Shown: piece after piece, positions 9,108-17,946 of the stretch | Position numbering within the stretch: the first letter of the stretch is position 1 | Layout of the letters: every line of letters begins with the position of its first letter | NCBI RefSeq assembly: GCF_036327775.1 | Contig: NZ_CP109598.1 | Span: forward strand, 7,203,619 to 7,267,618 | Direction: 5' to 3' | Source of the DNA: Streptomyces sp. NBC_01498 | Lineage (GTDB): Bacteria > Actinomycetota > Actinomycetes > Streptomycetales > Streptomycetaceae | DNA length: 64,000 nt | Made by a program: the position numbers and the translations under genes | Notes under the pieces: model-generated | What the model was told of the DNA's origin: nothing | Databases searched by the model: none | What the model saw: only the letters and a program-made list of their open reading frames with translations

Positions 9108-9791
9108 TCAGTAACCGGTCGGCCGCACCAGCCCCGTCTCGTACGCGAAGACGGCGACCTGCGTACGGTCACGCAGGCCCAACTTGACCAGGATCCGCCC
9201 CACATGGGTCTTCACGGTCTGCTCCGCCACCACCAGGGACGCGGCGATCTCCGCGTTCGACAGGCCCTGTGCGACCAAGGACAGCACCTCGGTCTCACGT
9301 TCCGTCAGATCACCTACCCGGTCGCGGAGTTGGGTGCGGGGCGCCGCGGTCATACGTGAGAACTCGGCGATCAGGCGCTTGGTGATGTTCGGCGCGAGCA
9401 GGGCGTCCCCGGCCGCCACCACCCTTACCGCCTGGGCCAGTTCGGCGGCCGAGGCGTCCTTCAGCAGAAAGCCGGACGCTCCCGCGCGCAGCGCCTCGTA
9501 CACGTACTCGTCGAGATCGAAGGTGGTCAGTACGAGCACCTTGACGGTGGCGTCGGCCGGGCCGGTGATACGGCGCGTCGCGTCGATGCCGCCGACTCCG
9601 GGCATCCGTATGTCCATCAGCACCACGTCGGGCGCGAGGTCGGCGGACTTGGCGATCGCGTCGAGACCGTCCACGGCCTGGCCGACGACCTCGATGTCGG
9701 GCTCGGCGTTCAGCAGCACGGTCAGGCCCTGACGGACCATCATCTGATCGTCGGCGATCAGCACGCGGACGCTCGTGCGGGGGATGGTCAT
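9108..9791 (-). CDS. NarL/LuxR-family response regulator
   Basis: A 227-residue two-domain regulator. The receiver has the acidic pair in LIADDQ, the phospho-acceptor Asp60 in VVLMD, the Thr of LVLTTFD and the Lys of GFLLKDA. The output domain is a LuxR helix-turn-helix (LTERETEVLSLVAQGLSNAE, then EQTVKTHVGRIL). Its ATG overlaps the stop of the upstream histidine kinase by four bases (ATGA), so the two are translationally coupled. It is the last gene of a four-gene minus-strand operon. The signal sensed and the target promoters are unknown. Confidence 0.93.
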   Translation of the reverse strand: MTIPRTSVRVLIADDQMMVRQGLTVLLNAEPDIEVVGQAVDGLDAIAKSADLAPDVVLMDIRMPGVGGIDATRRITGPADATVKVLVLTTFDLDEYVYEALRAGASGFLLKDASAAELAQAVRVVAAGDALLAPNITKRLIAEFSRMTAAPRTQLRDRVGDLTERETEVLSLVAQGLSNAEIAASLVVAEQTVKTHVGRILVKLGLRDRTQVAVFAYETGLVRPTGY

Positions 9792-11344
9792 ACGGTGTCC
9801 TCGATGTTGTCGCTGTCGTCGCCGTCCTCGTCCTCAACAGGTTCGGCGGAAGTGGCACGGCCGGCGTTTCCCGCAGGCCCGGCGGAGCTGACCGATCCGG
9901 CAGGACCGACGGATCCGGCCGGAAGGCGCGTGGGCAGTATCGCCGTCACCTCCCAGCCGCCGTCCGGCGTGGCCCCGGTCGCCAGCTCGCCGCCCAGCAT
10001 CGCGGTGCGTTCGCGCATACCGAGCAGTCCATGGCCCGTTTCCGGCGAGGGGGAGGCGGTGGCGGGAGACGAGGACGCGGATGTGGACGGGACGGAGGAT
10101 GAGGAAGCGGAGAGCGCGGGCAGAGCCGTGCGGTCGGGGGCGCTGTTCGTGACCCGGACCGTGACCCCCGTGGGGTGATACCCGGTCTCCACCCGGACCT
10201 CCGCCCCCGGCGCGTGCCGCATCACATTGCTGAGCGCCTCCTGCACGATACGGAACGCCGACAGCCCGACGCCCGGCGGCAGCGGACGCGCTTTCCCGAC
10301 CGTACGTGTGGTGATGCCGACCCCGGCGGCGCGCACATTGCCGATGAGCTCGTCCAGCCGTTCGAGACTGGGCTGCGGAGCGTGCCGCGCGCCGTCGGCG
10401 AGGGCGTCCTCGGAGCGCAGTACGCCGAGCACCCGGCGCAGTTCGGTGAGTGCCTCGACCGCGTTCTCCCGGATGCCGGCGAGATTCTCCCTCAGCTCCT
10501 CGGACGGGTTCTCGGCCAGATGCGGGGCGGCCTGGGCCTGGATGGAGATCACCGACATGTGGTGCGCGACCACGTCGTGCAGCTCCCGCGCGATCCGGTT
10601 GCGCTCCTCCAGGAGGGTGCGCCGCGCCCGTTCCTCGGCGGTGATCTCCTCCTGTACGACCAGTTCCGTACGGGCCACCTGACGGCCGCGCAGCGCGGCC
10701 CCGACCACCACCGCGATCACCAGGATCGCGATCACCGAGCCGGTGTCCTGGAGCCTGGGCGCGAGCGCGCCGCAGAGCACGACCGCCAGAACGCTGAACG
10801 CCAGCACCTTGGCGGCGATCCGGAGGCGGGCCCGCAGCGCGACCATGAACACCGCCAGGACCTGGACGGCGAATCCGTTGTCGGTCCAGGACATCGAGCT
10901 GCCGAGGACGGGGTGGGCCAGCGACGTGACCACGACCAGGGCGATCGTCGAGGCCCACCACGCCAGCACCGGCAGGAACGGGGCGGTGACCAGCGACGCC
11001 GACTGGAGTACGGCGAGCAGGACACCGATCGGCACACCGATCCGGTAGTCGAAGGCGTACTGGTTCGTGTTGATCACGAACAGGAGCGGCGCGAGCACCA
11101 CGAGCGGTGACACGAGCGCGGGCCGCCACTCCAGCCAGCGGGGCCGCCCCTCACGCGACGGTGGAACGGCGGCCGTCCGCCACAGATCCGAGCCCAGCGC
11201 CCGCGCCGCCGCGCGTACGGTCCGCGCCGCCCCGCCCCGCGCGTACCACTGCGTCCCGATCTTCCCGCTCGTCGGCCTCTCCGGCCTTTTCCGCCTCTTG
11301 GCGGAACTCTCCGCTGGATTCACCACGGGATTCACCTTAGGCAC
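9788..11344 (-). CDS. NarL-type sensor histidine kinase
   Basis: A 518-residue membrane kinase. About five or six membrane segments lie between roughly residues 75 and 220, then the HisKA_3 site ERNRIARELHDVVAHHMSVI (His near 256), then the HATPase region (FRIVQEALSNVMRHAPGAEV, GHGLLGMRERTAMLGGEL). A Ser/Ala-rich insert lies inside the ATPase domain, and the C-terminal tail is acidic and Gly/Ala/Pro-rich. I chose GTG 11344, overlapping the stop of the upstream gene, because GGAGG lies 6 bases before it; GTG 11386 is possible but lacks a good site. It pairs with the response regulator at 9108. Confidence 0.88.
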   Translation of the reverse strand: MPKVNPVVNPAESSAKRRKRPERPTSGKIGTQWYARGGAARTVRAAARALGSDLWRTAAVPPSREGRPRWLEWRPALVSPLVVLAPLLFVINTNQYAFDYRIGVPIGVLLAVLQSASLVTAPFLPVLAWWASTIALVVVTSLAHPVLGSSMSWTDNGFAVQVLAVFMVALRARLRIAAKVLAFSVLAVVLCGALAPRLQDTGSVIAILVIAVVVGAALRGRQVARTELVVQEEITAEERARRTLLEERNRIARELHDVVAHHMSVISIQAQAAPHLAENPSEELRENLAGIRENAVEALTELRRVLGVLRSEDALADGARHAPQPSLERLDELIGNVRAAGVGITTRTVGKARPLPPGVGLSAFRIVQEALSNVMRHAPGAEVRVETGYHPTGVTVRVTNSAPDRTALPALSASSSSVPSTSASSSPATASPSPETGHGLLGMRERTAMLGGELATGATPDGGWEVTAILPTRLPAGSVGPAGSVSSAGPAGNAGRATSAEPVEDEDGDDSDNIEDTV

Positions 11345-12644
11345 GTCGCGCCTCCGCTTCCGCTTCCGGGGCGGGACGCCCCTCACCCACGGCCCGGCAG
11401 GGCTGCCTCGGCCGTCCTTCTCCGTGCTGACGAGGCAGTTCCCGCTCGTTCGACCGGGGCCGCCCCCGCTCGTAGGTACGGAACGCCGCCCAGCACACGA
11501 GCAGTGCCACCGCGAACACCGGCAGCCAGCAGAGCCGGGCGAGCACCCAGCCCGTTCCGTCCGGCACGGTGTGCAGTCCGGGCAGGGCGCCGCCCGCCCA
11601 CAGCCCGAGCGCGGTGACCGCGATCATCGCGGTCTGGTGCCACAGGAAGACCGTCATCGCGGACAGGTTCAGCAGTGCCACCGCCGCCCAGGCTCCCGGC
11701 CGTACCAGCCACCGGCGCAGCGGGCCGAGCAGCAGGAGCGCCGCGCCGCACTGGGCCAGACCGAACGTGACGGCCGCCAGCGTCGGGGGGTCGAGGTTGG
11801 AGATCCCGGCGCCGGGCACACCGACCATCGACGCCGGGTAGCCGGCGAACAGGATCAGCAGGGCGGTCGCGGTGCCACCGCCGACCAGGAGCGCCCATCC
11901 CGTTCTCCGCCCCGGCACGCCGCGTCGTGCCCAGAGCGCGCCGAGGCAGTACGGCACGAGCCAGCCGGCGGCCACATTGAGCCACCCCAGCCAGTGCGGG
12001 CTGCCGCCGAGCTGGTCCAGCCAGTCCGGGCGGACGGTGCCGACCGGACCCCCGGAGCTTGAGCCGGAGCCCGTGCCGTCGGTGCCGGTGCCGGTCGGGC
12101 CGAACCGGAGCAGGTCGACGTGCAGTACGACGGCGAGCGGCCACAGCGGGTGCAACCGCGTGACCAGCGGGGTCGCGGCGGTCAGGGCCGCGAAGACCAG
12201 CAGAAACCAGAGCGGCGAGAGAATCAGCCGGTCGAGGGTCCGTACGGTCTCGAAGCCGACTCCCGAGGCCAGCATCGCGCCCGTCGCCGTCGCCCACACC
12301 ACCAGCACGACGGCGACCGGTCGGAACAGCCGTGCCATCCGGGTACCGAGCCACTGCCCGTAGGTCGTCCCCCGGGCACGGGCCGACGCGTAACTCTTCG
12401 CGCCCACCTGCCCGCCGACCAGGAAGAAGACAGCGAGGGTCTGGAACACCCAGGATATTGGCGCCAGTCGGGGCATGTACCGGAGCGGACTGCTGCCGCG
12501 CAGGGTGCCGCTGTCGGCGACCAGGGCGGTCACCAGCCAGTGCCCGAGCACCACACCGAGGATGGCGAAGGCCCGCAGCGCGTCGACGGCCCGGTCCCGG
12601 TCGGGCGGGGTGGCGGAGTCGATCCGCCGGACGATCTCACGCAT
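11337..12644 (-). CDS. Acyltransferase 3 family membrane protein
   Basis: A 435-residue polytopic protein. It opens DRDRAVDALRAFAILGVVLG followed by HW, the signature helix of acyltransferase 3 proteins with the conserved His and Arg. It has about ten membrane segments and a Gly/Ser/Thr-rich loop near residue 200. Such enzymes move acyl groups onto sugars or other acceptors at the membrane. It overlaps the upstream hydrolase by 8 bases and the downstream kinase by 8 bases, so the four genes form one transcript. The acceptor is unknown. Confidence 0.85.
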   Translation of the reverse strand: MREIVRRIDSATPPDRDRAVDALRAFAILGVVLGHWLVTALVADSGTLRGSSPLRYMPRLAPISWVFQTLAVFFLVGGQVGAKSYASARARGTTYGQWLGTRMARLFRPVAVVLVVWATATGAMLASGVGFETVRTLDRLILSPLWFLLVFAALTAATPLVTRLHPLWPLAVVLHVDLLRFGPTGTGTDGTGSGSSSGGPVGTVRPDWLDQLGGSPHWLGWLNVAAGWLVPYCLGALWARRGVPGRRTGWALLVGGGTATALLILFAGYPASMVGVPGAGISNLDPPTLAAVTFGLAQCGAALLLLGPLRRWLVRPGAWAAVALLNLSAMTVFLWHQTAMIAVTALGLWAGGALPGLHTVPDGTGWVLARLCWLPVFAVALLVCWAAFRTYERGRPRSNERELPRQHGEGRPRQPCRAVGEGRPAPEAEAEARRA

Positions 12645-13704
12645 GACGGCCGTCCTCGGAAACGGTCCGGTCCGAAGGGCCGGCAGGTGCGGGCGAGCCC
12701 CCGGAGACGATCAGGGCGAGGTTCCGCAGCGACACGGAACCGGGCTTGAGATAGTCGCTGTGTCCGCCCGTCCCCGCGTCGAAGACATGGGCGCCGAACT
12801 CCTCCGACACCGGATCGGGCCCGAACCCGACGGTGGCGAAGGGCAGTTGGAGCCGGACATGCGGGACGTCGGCGATCCAGTCACGGGCGCCGCGGCCCGC
12901 CCAGACGGTGGCCGTCGTGTGCAGGTCTCCGACCGTGTCGACTCCGGTGCCGGGGCTGCCGTACAGGACGATGGCCGCCGCTCCCGCGGCTCCCCGTGCG
13001 GCCGGCGCGCAGACCGCCGAGCCGTAGGAGTGACAGAGCAGCGTGGTCCGCGCTTCGGGCTTGGCCACGCTCAACTCACGGAGGAAGGCGCGGAGTTCAG
13101 GCGCCGCGTCGTGAGCGCGCCCTGGTGTCAGGGCCTCGGGGCTCACCGTGCCGGGCGTCCGGTAGCCGAGCCAGGCGATGACCGCCGCCTCTTCACCCAG
13201 TTCGCGTCGCAGCGCGACGGCTCCGGCGCGGAAGCGCTCGTACCGGTCGAGCCCGGTGTCCGAACCCGGCACCAGCACGGCGATCCGCCCGGCGGCCGCC
13301 AGATCGCCGAAAACCTCGGCGGTACGTCCGCCGTCGCGGCCGTCGAAGGAGAGGAAACGCCGTCCCGCGTCGGCCATGGTGCGCAGCGAGGCGGCCCGTC
13401 TTCGGTCGCCGCGGGCGGCGGCCATCCGTTCGGCCGCGCGGATGCCGACAAGGTTGGCCGCGTACCGCGCCTCAAGTGCGGCGCCGAGCACGGCGGGATC
13501 CGCCGCCGTCAGCGGCGCGAGCTGCGCGGGGACCGGCGCCGGCGCCGGTACGGCCGCCGGACGGGCGGCGCCGGACACCGGCACCGCCACCGACGCGGTG
13601 ACCAGCACGGCGAGCAGAGTACGCCGGGCACGGCCGGGGCGGGGACGGCTGCCGGGGGAGCCGCTGATACGCGAACGGCTGCTGCTGCGCGGGCGGGGCG
13701 CCAT
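12637..13704 (-). CDS. Exported DUF1023-type alpha/beta hydrolase
   Basis: A 355-residue protein with an Arg-rich N-terminus and hydrophobic segment (ARRTLLAVLVTASVAVPVSG), probably a signal peptide, possibly Tat-like. The catalytic domain shows the nucleophile elbow LLCHSYGS and a late GGHSDYL that may hold the catalytic His. This pattern matches actinobacterial alpha/beta hydrolases of the DUF1023 group. The first gene of the operon, it has a GGAAGGACC site before ATG 13704. It may act outside the cell in the same process as the acyltransferase, but its substrate is unknown. Confidence 0.8.
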   Translation of the reverse strand: MAPRPRSSSRSRISGSPGSRPRPGRARRTLLAVLVTASVAVPVSGAARPAAVPAPAPVPAQLAPLTAADPAVLGAALEARYAANLVGIRAAERMAAARGDRRRAASLRTMADAGRRFLSFDGRDGGRTAEVFGDLAAAGRIAVLVPGSDTGLDRYERFRAGAVALRRELGEEAAVIAWLGYRTPGTVSPEALTPGRAHDAAPELRAFLRELSVAKPEARTTLLCHSYGSAVCAPAARGAAGAAAIVLYGSPGTGVDTVGDLHTTATVWAGRGARDWIADVPHVRLQLPFATVGFGPDPVSEEFGAHVFDAGTGGHSDYLKPGSVSLRNLALIVSGGSPAPAGPSDRTVSEDGRHA

Positions 13705-14009
13705 GGAGGGTCCTTCCGTACCGGATGTGCGTCGTGCGTCTGGTACGGAAGATAGGGACCGCGTCCTGTGGTCGGCGTCCCGCCGGGGAGCTCATCTCAC
13801 GCCTGGCTCTGAGGTATTACGGGTAGGGGGTACGCCCCGGCGCCGGGCCGACAGCACCTGCGGACCAGGCCGGATCCGCCGGGCCTGTCCCCGCCCGGCC
13901 CGGTTGATCACCGCCGGGGCAGCCGCGCGCCGCTCCCCGGGGGCCGCGCGACGCGCTTCCGCCCGGCCCGGCCGACCGACTCGGCGATGTCGCCCTCGAC
14001 CCCTCCCCA

Positions 14010-14048
14010 CCGGACCCGGACGTGAACCCGGGCGTGAACCGGGTCCGG
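14010..14048. repeat. 10-bp inverted repeat beside an inverted gene fragment
   Basis: CCGGACCCGG (14010-14019) and CCGGGTCCGG (14039-14048) are exact complements around a 19-base loop. The repeat lies directly at the left edge of the inverted segment of the oxidoreductase pseudogene and may have taken part in that rearrangement. Confidence 0.5.
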
Positions 14049-14049
14049 G

Positions 14050-14586
14050 TGTGAGGCCAGTTGGAGAGCGAGGTGCCCCACGCCGCCCGCCGCGCCGTTG
14101 ACGAGCACCGTCGTGTCGGGGCCGAGTGGCGTCGGGCGATGCCGTGCCCGCTGGAAGGGCGCCCATGTCATCGCGGTGGCATCGGGCGCGCACGAATCGT
14201 TCCTGAAGGAGCTCGGCGCCGACCGGTTCATCGACTACACGAAGAGTCGTCCCGAGGAAGTCGTCCACGACATCGACCTCGTCCTCGACACCGTCGGCGG
14301 CCCCGGCAGCAGCCGCTTCCTGCGCACACTCAAACGCGGCGGCTCTCAGTTCGCCGTACTTCCGGGGGAGTTCGAGGAAGAACAGACCGCGAAGCTGGGC
14401 GTCACGGTCTCCAGCGCACAGGTCCGCTCGAACGGCGCGCAACTCGACGAACTGGCCCGCCTTCTCGACGCGGGCACGATCCGCGTCGCGATCGACAGCA
14501 CATTCCCACTGGCGGACGCCCGAGCGGCCCACGAACGCGCCGCCCGAGGACATGTCCAGGGAAAGATCGTCCTCAAAGTCGCTTAA
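14050..14586 (+). pseudogene. Zinc-type (MDR) NADP-dependent oxidoreductase, truncated and internally inverted
   Basis: From about 14158 to the stop at 14586 the plus strand encodes the C-terminal half of a quinone-oxidoreductase-like MDR enzyme: GAHVIAVASGAHESFLKELG, ADRFIDYTK, VLDTVGG, ending HVQGKIVLKVA. The cofactor-binding segment that should come just before it, LGPDTTVLVNGAAGGVGHLA followed by LQLA, is present but on the minus strand (about 14140 down to 14065). Turning that ~100-bp piece around in place would restore the normal order. The N-terminal half is missing. The gene cannot make an active enzyme. Confidence 0.8.
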
Positions 14587-14930
14587 TACCTGTTGTCGAC
14601 TCCAAGGTTTTGAGCAGCTTTGGGGCCTGGGCCGGCTGGGTGTCCGAGGACGCCGGGCAAGCCGGAGATCGGGTGTGCGGGGGCGGTGATGAGCGGCTGA
14701 AGCCGGGGCCCGGCCCGGGGCGGTTTACCGCTCGGCGCCATGTCGTTCCAGGCAGCGGCGCCGGGACGCCGGTTGCGAACGCGGGTGGCTGCGGAGTTGA
14801 GCGGTGCCGACCGGGCCAAGTGCCCCGAGTGCGGGGCCACTTGGATGGCGGGGTGGACCGGCGCTCGTACGCCGTCTCTGCGTAGCCGGCGGTGGGCCGC
14901 CGGCCTCGACTGTGCTCCGGGTGGGGCCGA
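14587..14930. other. 344-bp stretch without a recognisable gene
   Basis: Frames on both strands are open but compositionally poor. A plus-strand CPECGATW patch near 14820 hints at a zinc-knuckle fragment but has no supported start or continuation. Nothing else was identified. Confidence 0.4.
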
Positions 14931-16871
14931 TCACCGGTCTGCGGCGACGCACGCTTCGGCCTCGGTGAGATAGCGCTCCACTGGGCCAAGGGTGAGCATG
15001 CCACTGGCGGCGCCGGCGTGTTCGGCGCGGGCGTCGCGCAGGGGAACGGCAGCGCGCGCGGCGATCTCGGGTTCGTCGAGGCGCGCGGCGGCGTGGGCGG
15101 TGAGGCACCACAGGGCTTCCTGGAGGTGGTCACGGGGTGGTTCGGGTGTGGCGGCGAGGGCGGCGCGGGCGTCTTCCACCCTGCCCTGGGCGAGGAGTAC
15201 CAGGGGCGTTGCCCAGGGCAGGTACGGCCCCCAGTCCAGCTGTGAGTCGGTGGGGGCGGGGCGATTGTGCAGCAGGCGCAGGCCGAGCAGGGCCAGCGGG
15301 AGCAGGCCGTGGTGGAGCCCCGGCATTCCGGCTGTCGCGAGGGCGTCGTCGGCGGCGCGGTATGCCGCCGCGGCGGCCGCGGGGCTCGGGCCGCCGGGTT
15401 CGGTGCTGCGGGCGGCGGTGACCCGCGCTCCGAACCATGCGGTCAGGACCGTGACCAGTGGGGACTCGTGGGCGGCGGCAAGGTCGTCTGCGGCGGCCGC
15501 GTGCGCGGCGGCGGTCTCGAGATCGCCGAGAGCGGACGCGGATTGCAGGCGCACGAGTCGGCCCAGAATGGCGAAGGTCGGCAACCCGTGCCGCGTGGAC
15601 AGCGAGACGAGTTCGGCTCCGATCGTGTCGCGTTGCGATGCCAGGCCGGGGCGCGCGAAGGACTGTAGGAACACCCCGTTGAGCGCGAAGGCCAGCAGTG
15701 GGGGGTCGTTGAGGCCACGGGCCAGGGCCTCGGCCTTGTGCGCGTCCCTCAGCGTGGTGTCGCGGGTGGCGTCGCCGCGGCTCTCGACGGCGACGGTGGC
15801 CAGCAGCCGGGCCCTCAGGTCGGTGGGGCCGCCTGGCCCGAGCGCGGTGAGGGCGCGCCCGGCAGCCGCCACCACGGCGCGGGACTGCCTGGGATCATCG
15901 GCTCGGCTCCAGATCGCGGGTACGTCGTAGGCGCCGATGACCCTGGCGGTCAGAGCGACGTCCCCTGTTTGTTCGGCCGCCTGGACAGCCGCGAGGCGGT
16001 CGCGCCGTGAGGAGACCAGGGCATCGCCGCCGACGAGCGCGAGAGTGCGGGCCAGGTCCACGGTCGTGCGCGGGCCCAGCCGGGCGCCGGTTCCCGACCA
16101 GGGACGGGGTACCGGTGCGCGGTTCGGCTCGAGGGTGGCGGACCTGGTGAGGATGTCCGTCTCCAGGCGTTGAAGATCAGGACTGGGGTCGAGCGCGAGT
16201 TGTTCCACGAGCATCGTGCGCGCCCGGCGCAGTGCGGCCAGGGCGTCGGCCTGGCGTCCGTCGCGGTACAGGGCACGCGCGAGCAGACCCCAGGCCGGCT
16301 CGCGCCAGGGGTGCTCGGCGACGTGCGTGCCGAGATCGGCGACCAGGGCGGCCCCCTCGCCGGAATCGAGGAGGATGCCCGCCCGCAGTTCCACGCCCTG
16401 CAACCGCAGCTCCTGGAGCCGGGCCCGCTCGCGCTGGGCCCACGCGGCCTCGGGCAGGTCGGCGTAGGCCGGCCCCCGCCACAGGGCGAGCGCTTCACCA
16501 AGGCCCACCACGCCGTCGTGGCAGTGGCGGGCCTTGGCCAGGGCGTCCTGGAACCGGCCGACATCCGTGGCGCCGCGGGGCAGGCGCAGTGCGTAACCGG
16601 GTCCTTGCGTGATGAGCACACGGGGCGGTGTGCGGGGCGGCCGCTCGGGTTCGATGGCGCGACGCAGCGCGGCGACGAAGGTGCGCAGCGCACCCAGGGA
16701 GCCGGTCCTCGCCTGCGACCACAGGTCCTCGATGAGGGTGTCGGTGGGGACCATCCGCCCTTCCGCGGCGACCAGGCGCGCGAGTACCTCGCGGTGCCGT
16801 GGTCCGCCCAGGTCGATCGGGCTGCCGTCGTCACGCCGCGCCTGCACTGTACCGAGCACATCGATCCGCAT
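14931..16871 (-). CDS. SARP/AfsR-type regulator with bacterial transcriptional activation domain
   Basis: A 646-residue regulator. Residues 1-95 form an OmpR-like winged helix (MRIDVLGTVQARRDDGSPID, GGPRHREVLARLVAAEGRMV, LRTFVAALRRAIEPERPPR). Residues 100-245 form the BTAD helical repeat domain (LWRGPAYADLPEAAWAQRER, WREPAWGLLARALYRDGRQA). The remaining ~400 residues are Ala-rich helical repeats, TPR-like. The AfsR-type NB-ARC ATPase is missing. I chose ATG 16871, preceded by GGAGGATAGGGAGC, over ATG 16943. It is divergent from the hydrolase at 16985, a plausible target. Confidence 0.85.
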   Translation of the reverse strand: MRIDVLGTVQARRDDGSPIDLGGPRHREVLARLVAAEGRMVPTDTLIEDLWSQARTGSLGALRTFVAALRRAIEPERPPRTPPRVLITQGPGYALRLPRGATDVGRFQDALAKARHCHDGVVGLGEALALWRGPAYADLPEAAWAQRERARLQELRLQGVELRAGILLDSGEGAALVADLGTHVAEHPWREPAWGLLARALYRDGRQADALAALRRARTMLVEQLALDPSPDLQRLETDILTRSATLEPNRAPVPRPWSGTGARLGPRTTVDLARTLALVGGDALVSSRRDRLAAVQAAEQTGDVALTARVIGAYDVPAIWSRADDPRQSRAVVAAAGRALTALGPGGPTDLRARLLATVAVESRGDATRDTTLRDAHKAEALARGLNDPPLLAFALNGVFLQSFARPGLASQRDTIGAELVSLSTRHGLPTFAILGRLVRLQSASALGDLETAAAHAAAADDLAAAHESPLVTVLTAWFGARVTAARSTEPGGPSPAAAAAAYRAADDALATAGMPGLHHGLLPLALLGLRLLHNRPAPTDSQLDWGPYLPWATPLVLLAQGRVEDARAALAATPEPPRDHLQEALWCLTAHAAARLDEPEIAARAAVPLRDARAEHAGAASGMLTLGPVERYLTEAEACVAADR

Positions 16872-16984
16872 GCTCCCTATCCTCCGTGCGCGGGCCCGGA
16901 TCCGCGGTGTCGTACTGACTGGCTGCTCATCGGTGTCGTGCACGTTGGAGCGGTCAGCCAGCCGACACGGAGAGTAGGACTGTC

Positions 16985-17863
16985 ATGGCACTCACGATTC
17001 CTGGTTTCGAGTACACCCGCCTGCCCGGTGCGGGCGGGGTGAAGCTGTCCGCTGCGATCGGTGGCAGCGGCAGCCCGGTCGTACTGCTGCACGGCTTTCC
17101 CCAGACCCACCTGATGTGGCGCCACGTCGCCGAGCAGTTGGCCACCGAGCACACGGTGATCTGTCCCGACCTGCGCGGCTACGGGGCGAGCGACAAGCCG
17201 GCGGCCGCGGACGAGCATGTCTATTCGAAGCGGACGATGGCCGCCGACATCGTGTCGACGATGGCCGGGCTCGGCCATGAGCAGTTCGCCCTGGTCGGCC
17301 ACGACCGTGGTGCCCTGGTCGCGTTCCGGGCCGGGCTGGACCACCCGGAGGCCGTCACGCATCTGGGCATCCTCGACGTCGTACCGACGCTGGACATGTG
17401 GAAGGTGCTGAAGGGTGTGTCGGCGGCGGTGGGCTACCACCTCTTCCTGATGGCGCAGCCTGCGGGCCTGCCGGAGACGATGATCGCCAACAGTGCGGAC
17501 GCGTTCTTCGGCTCGTTCTTCGACACGTGGGCCAAGGACCCGGACGCGATTCCGGAACAGGTGCGCGCCGAGTACCTGCGGGCGAGCGCGGCCGCGGTGG
17601 ACTCCATCGTCGCCGACTACCGTGCCTCCGCGGGTGTCGACGTCGCCCACGACCGGGCGGACCTTGATGCCGGATCGCAGTTCGCGATGCCCGTCACAGT
17701 CATCCAGCAGGACTGGGGCGCCCAACTCGGCTACGACGCCGCCCAGGTATGGAGGACGTGGGTCCCGGAGCTCGACCATCGCCTGACGAACGCGGGGCAC
17801 TTCATGGCCGAGGAAGCCCCGGACGAGATCACGGGAGCGATCCGAGACCTGCTGGCACGCTGA
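16985..17863 (+). CDS. Alpha/beta hydrolase (epoxide hydrolase / haloacetate dehalogenase type)
   Basis: A 292-residue enzyme. VVLLHGFPQTHLMWR gives the oxyanion-hole HGFP motif, DLRGYGASDKP follows, and VGHDRGA carries a nucleophilic Asp near 107. Asp instead of Ser points to epoxide hydrolase or fluoroacetate-dehalogenase-like chemistry. The catalytic His is in NAGHFMAEE near the C-terminus. Length is typical. A GGAG site precedes the ATG. It is divergent from the SARP-type regulator with a short shared promoter region. Confidence 0.88.
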   Translation: MALTIPGFEYTRLPGAGGVKLSAAIGGSGSPVVLLHGFPQTHLMWRHVAEQLATEHTVICPDLRGYGASDKPAAADEHVYSKRTMAADIVSTMAGLGHEQFALVGHDRGALVAFRAGLDHPEAVTHLGILDVVPTLDMWKVLKGVSAAVGYHLFLMAQPAGLPETMIANSADAFFGSFFDTWAKDPDAIPEQVRAEYLRASAAAVDSIVADYRASAGVDVAHDRADLDAGSQFAMPVTVIQQDWGAQLGYDAAQVWRTWVPELDHRLTNAGHFMAEEAPDEITGAIRDLLAR

Positions 17864-17885
17864 CCCCACGAAGTGACCCTTGAAC

Positions 17886-17946
17886 TTGTCGTTTGTGGTC
17901 CGATTGTCGTTTGTGGTCCGACGACCCGTCGGACCACAAACGACAA
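17886..17946. repeat. Hairpin of two perfect 20-bp arms plus an extra direct copy of the arm
   Basis: TTGTCGTTTGTGGTCCGACG (17904-17923) and its exact reverse complement (17927-17946) flank a 3-base loop. A third copy of the first 17 bases of the arm lies just upstream at 17886-17902 in direct orientation. The element begins 23 bases after the hydrolase stop. It could be a terminator, an operator, or the scar of a mobile element. Confidence 0.7.

Noticed and set aside
13908..14231. Minus-strand 107-residue frame as an independent gene
   Set aside because: Only the cofactor-binding motif is protein-like; it is explained as the inverted piece of the adjacent pseudogene.
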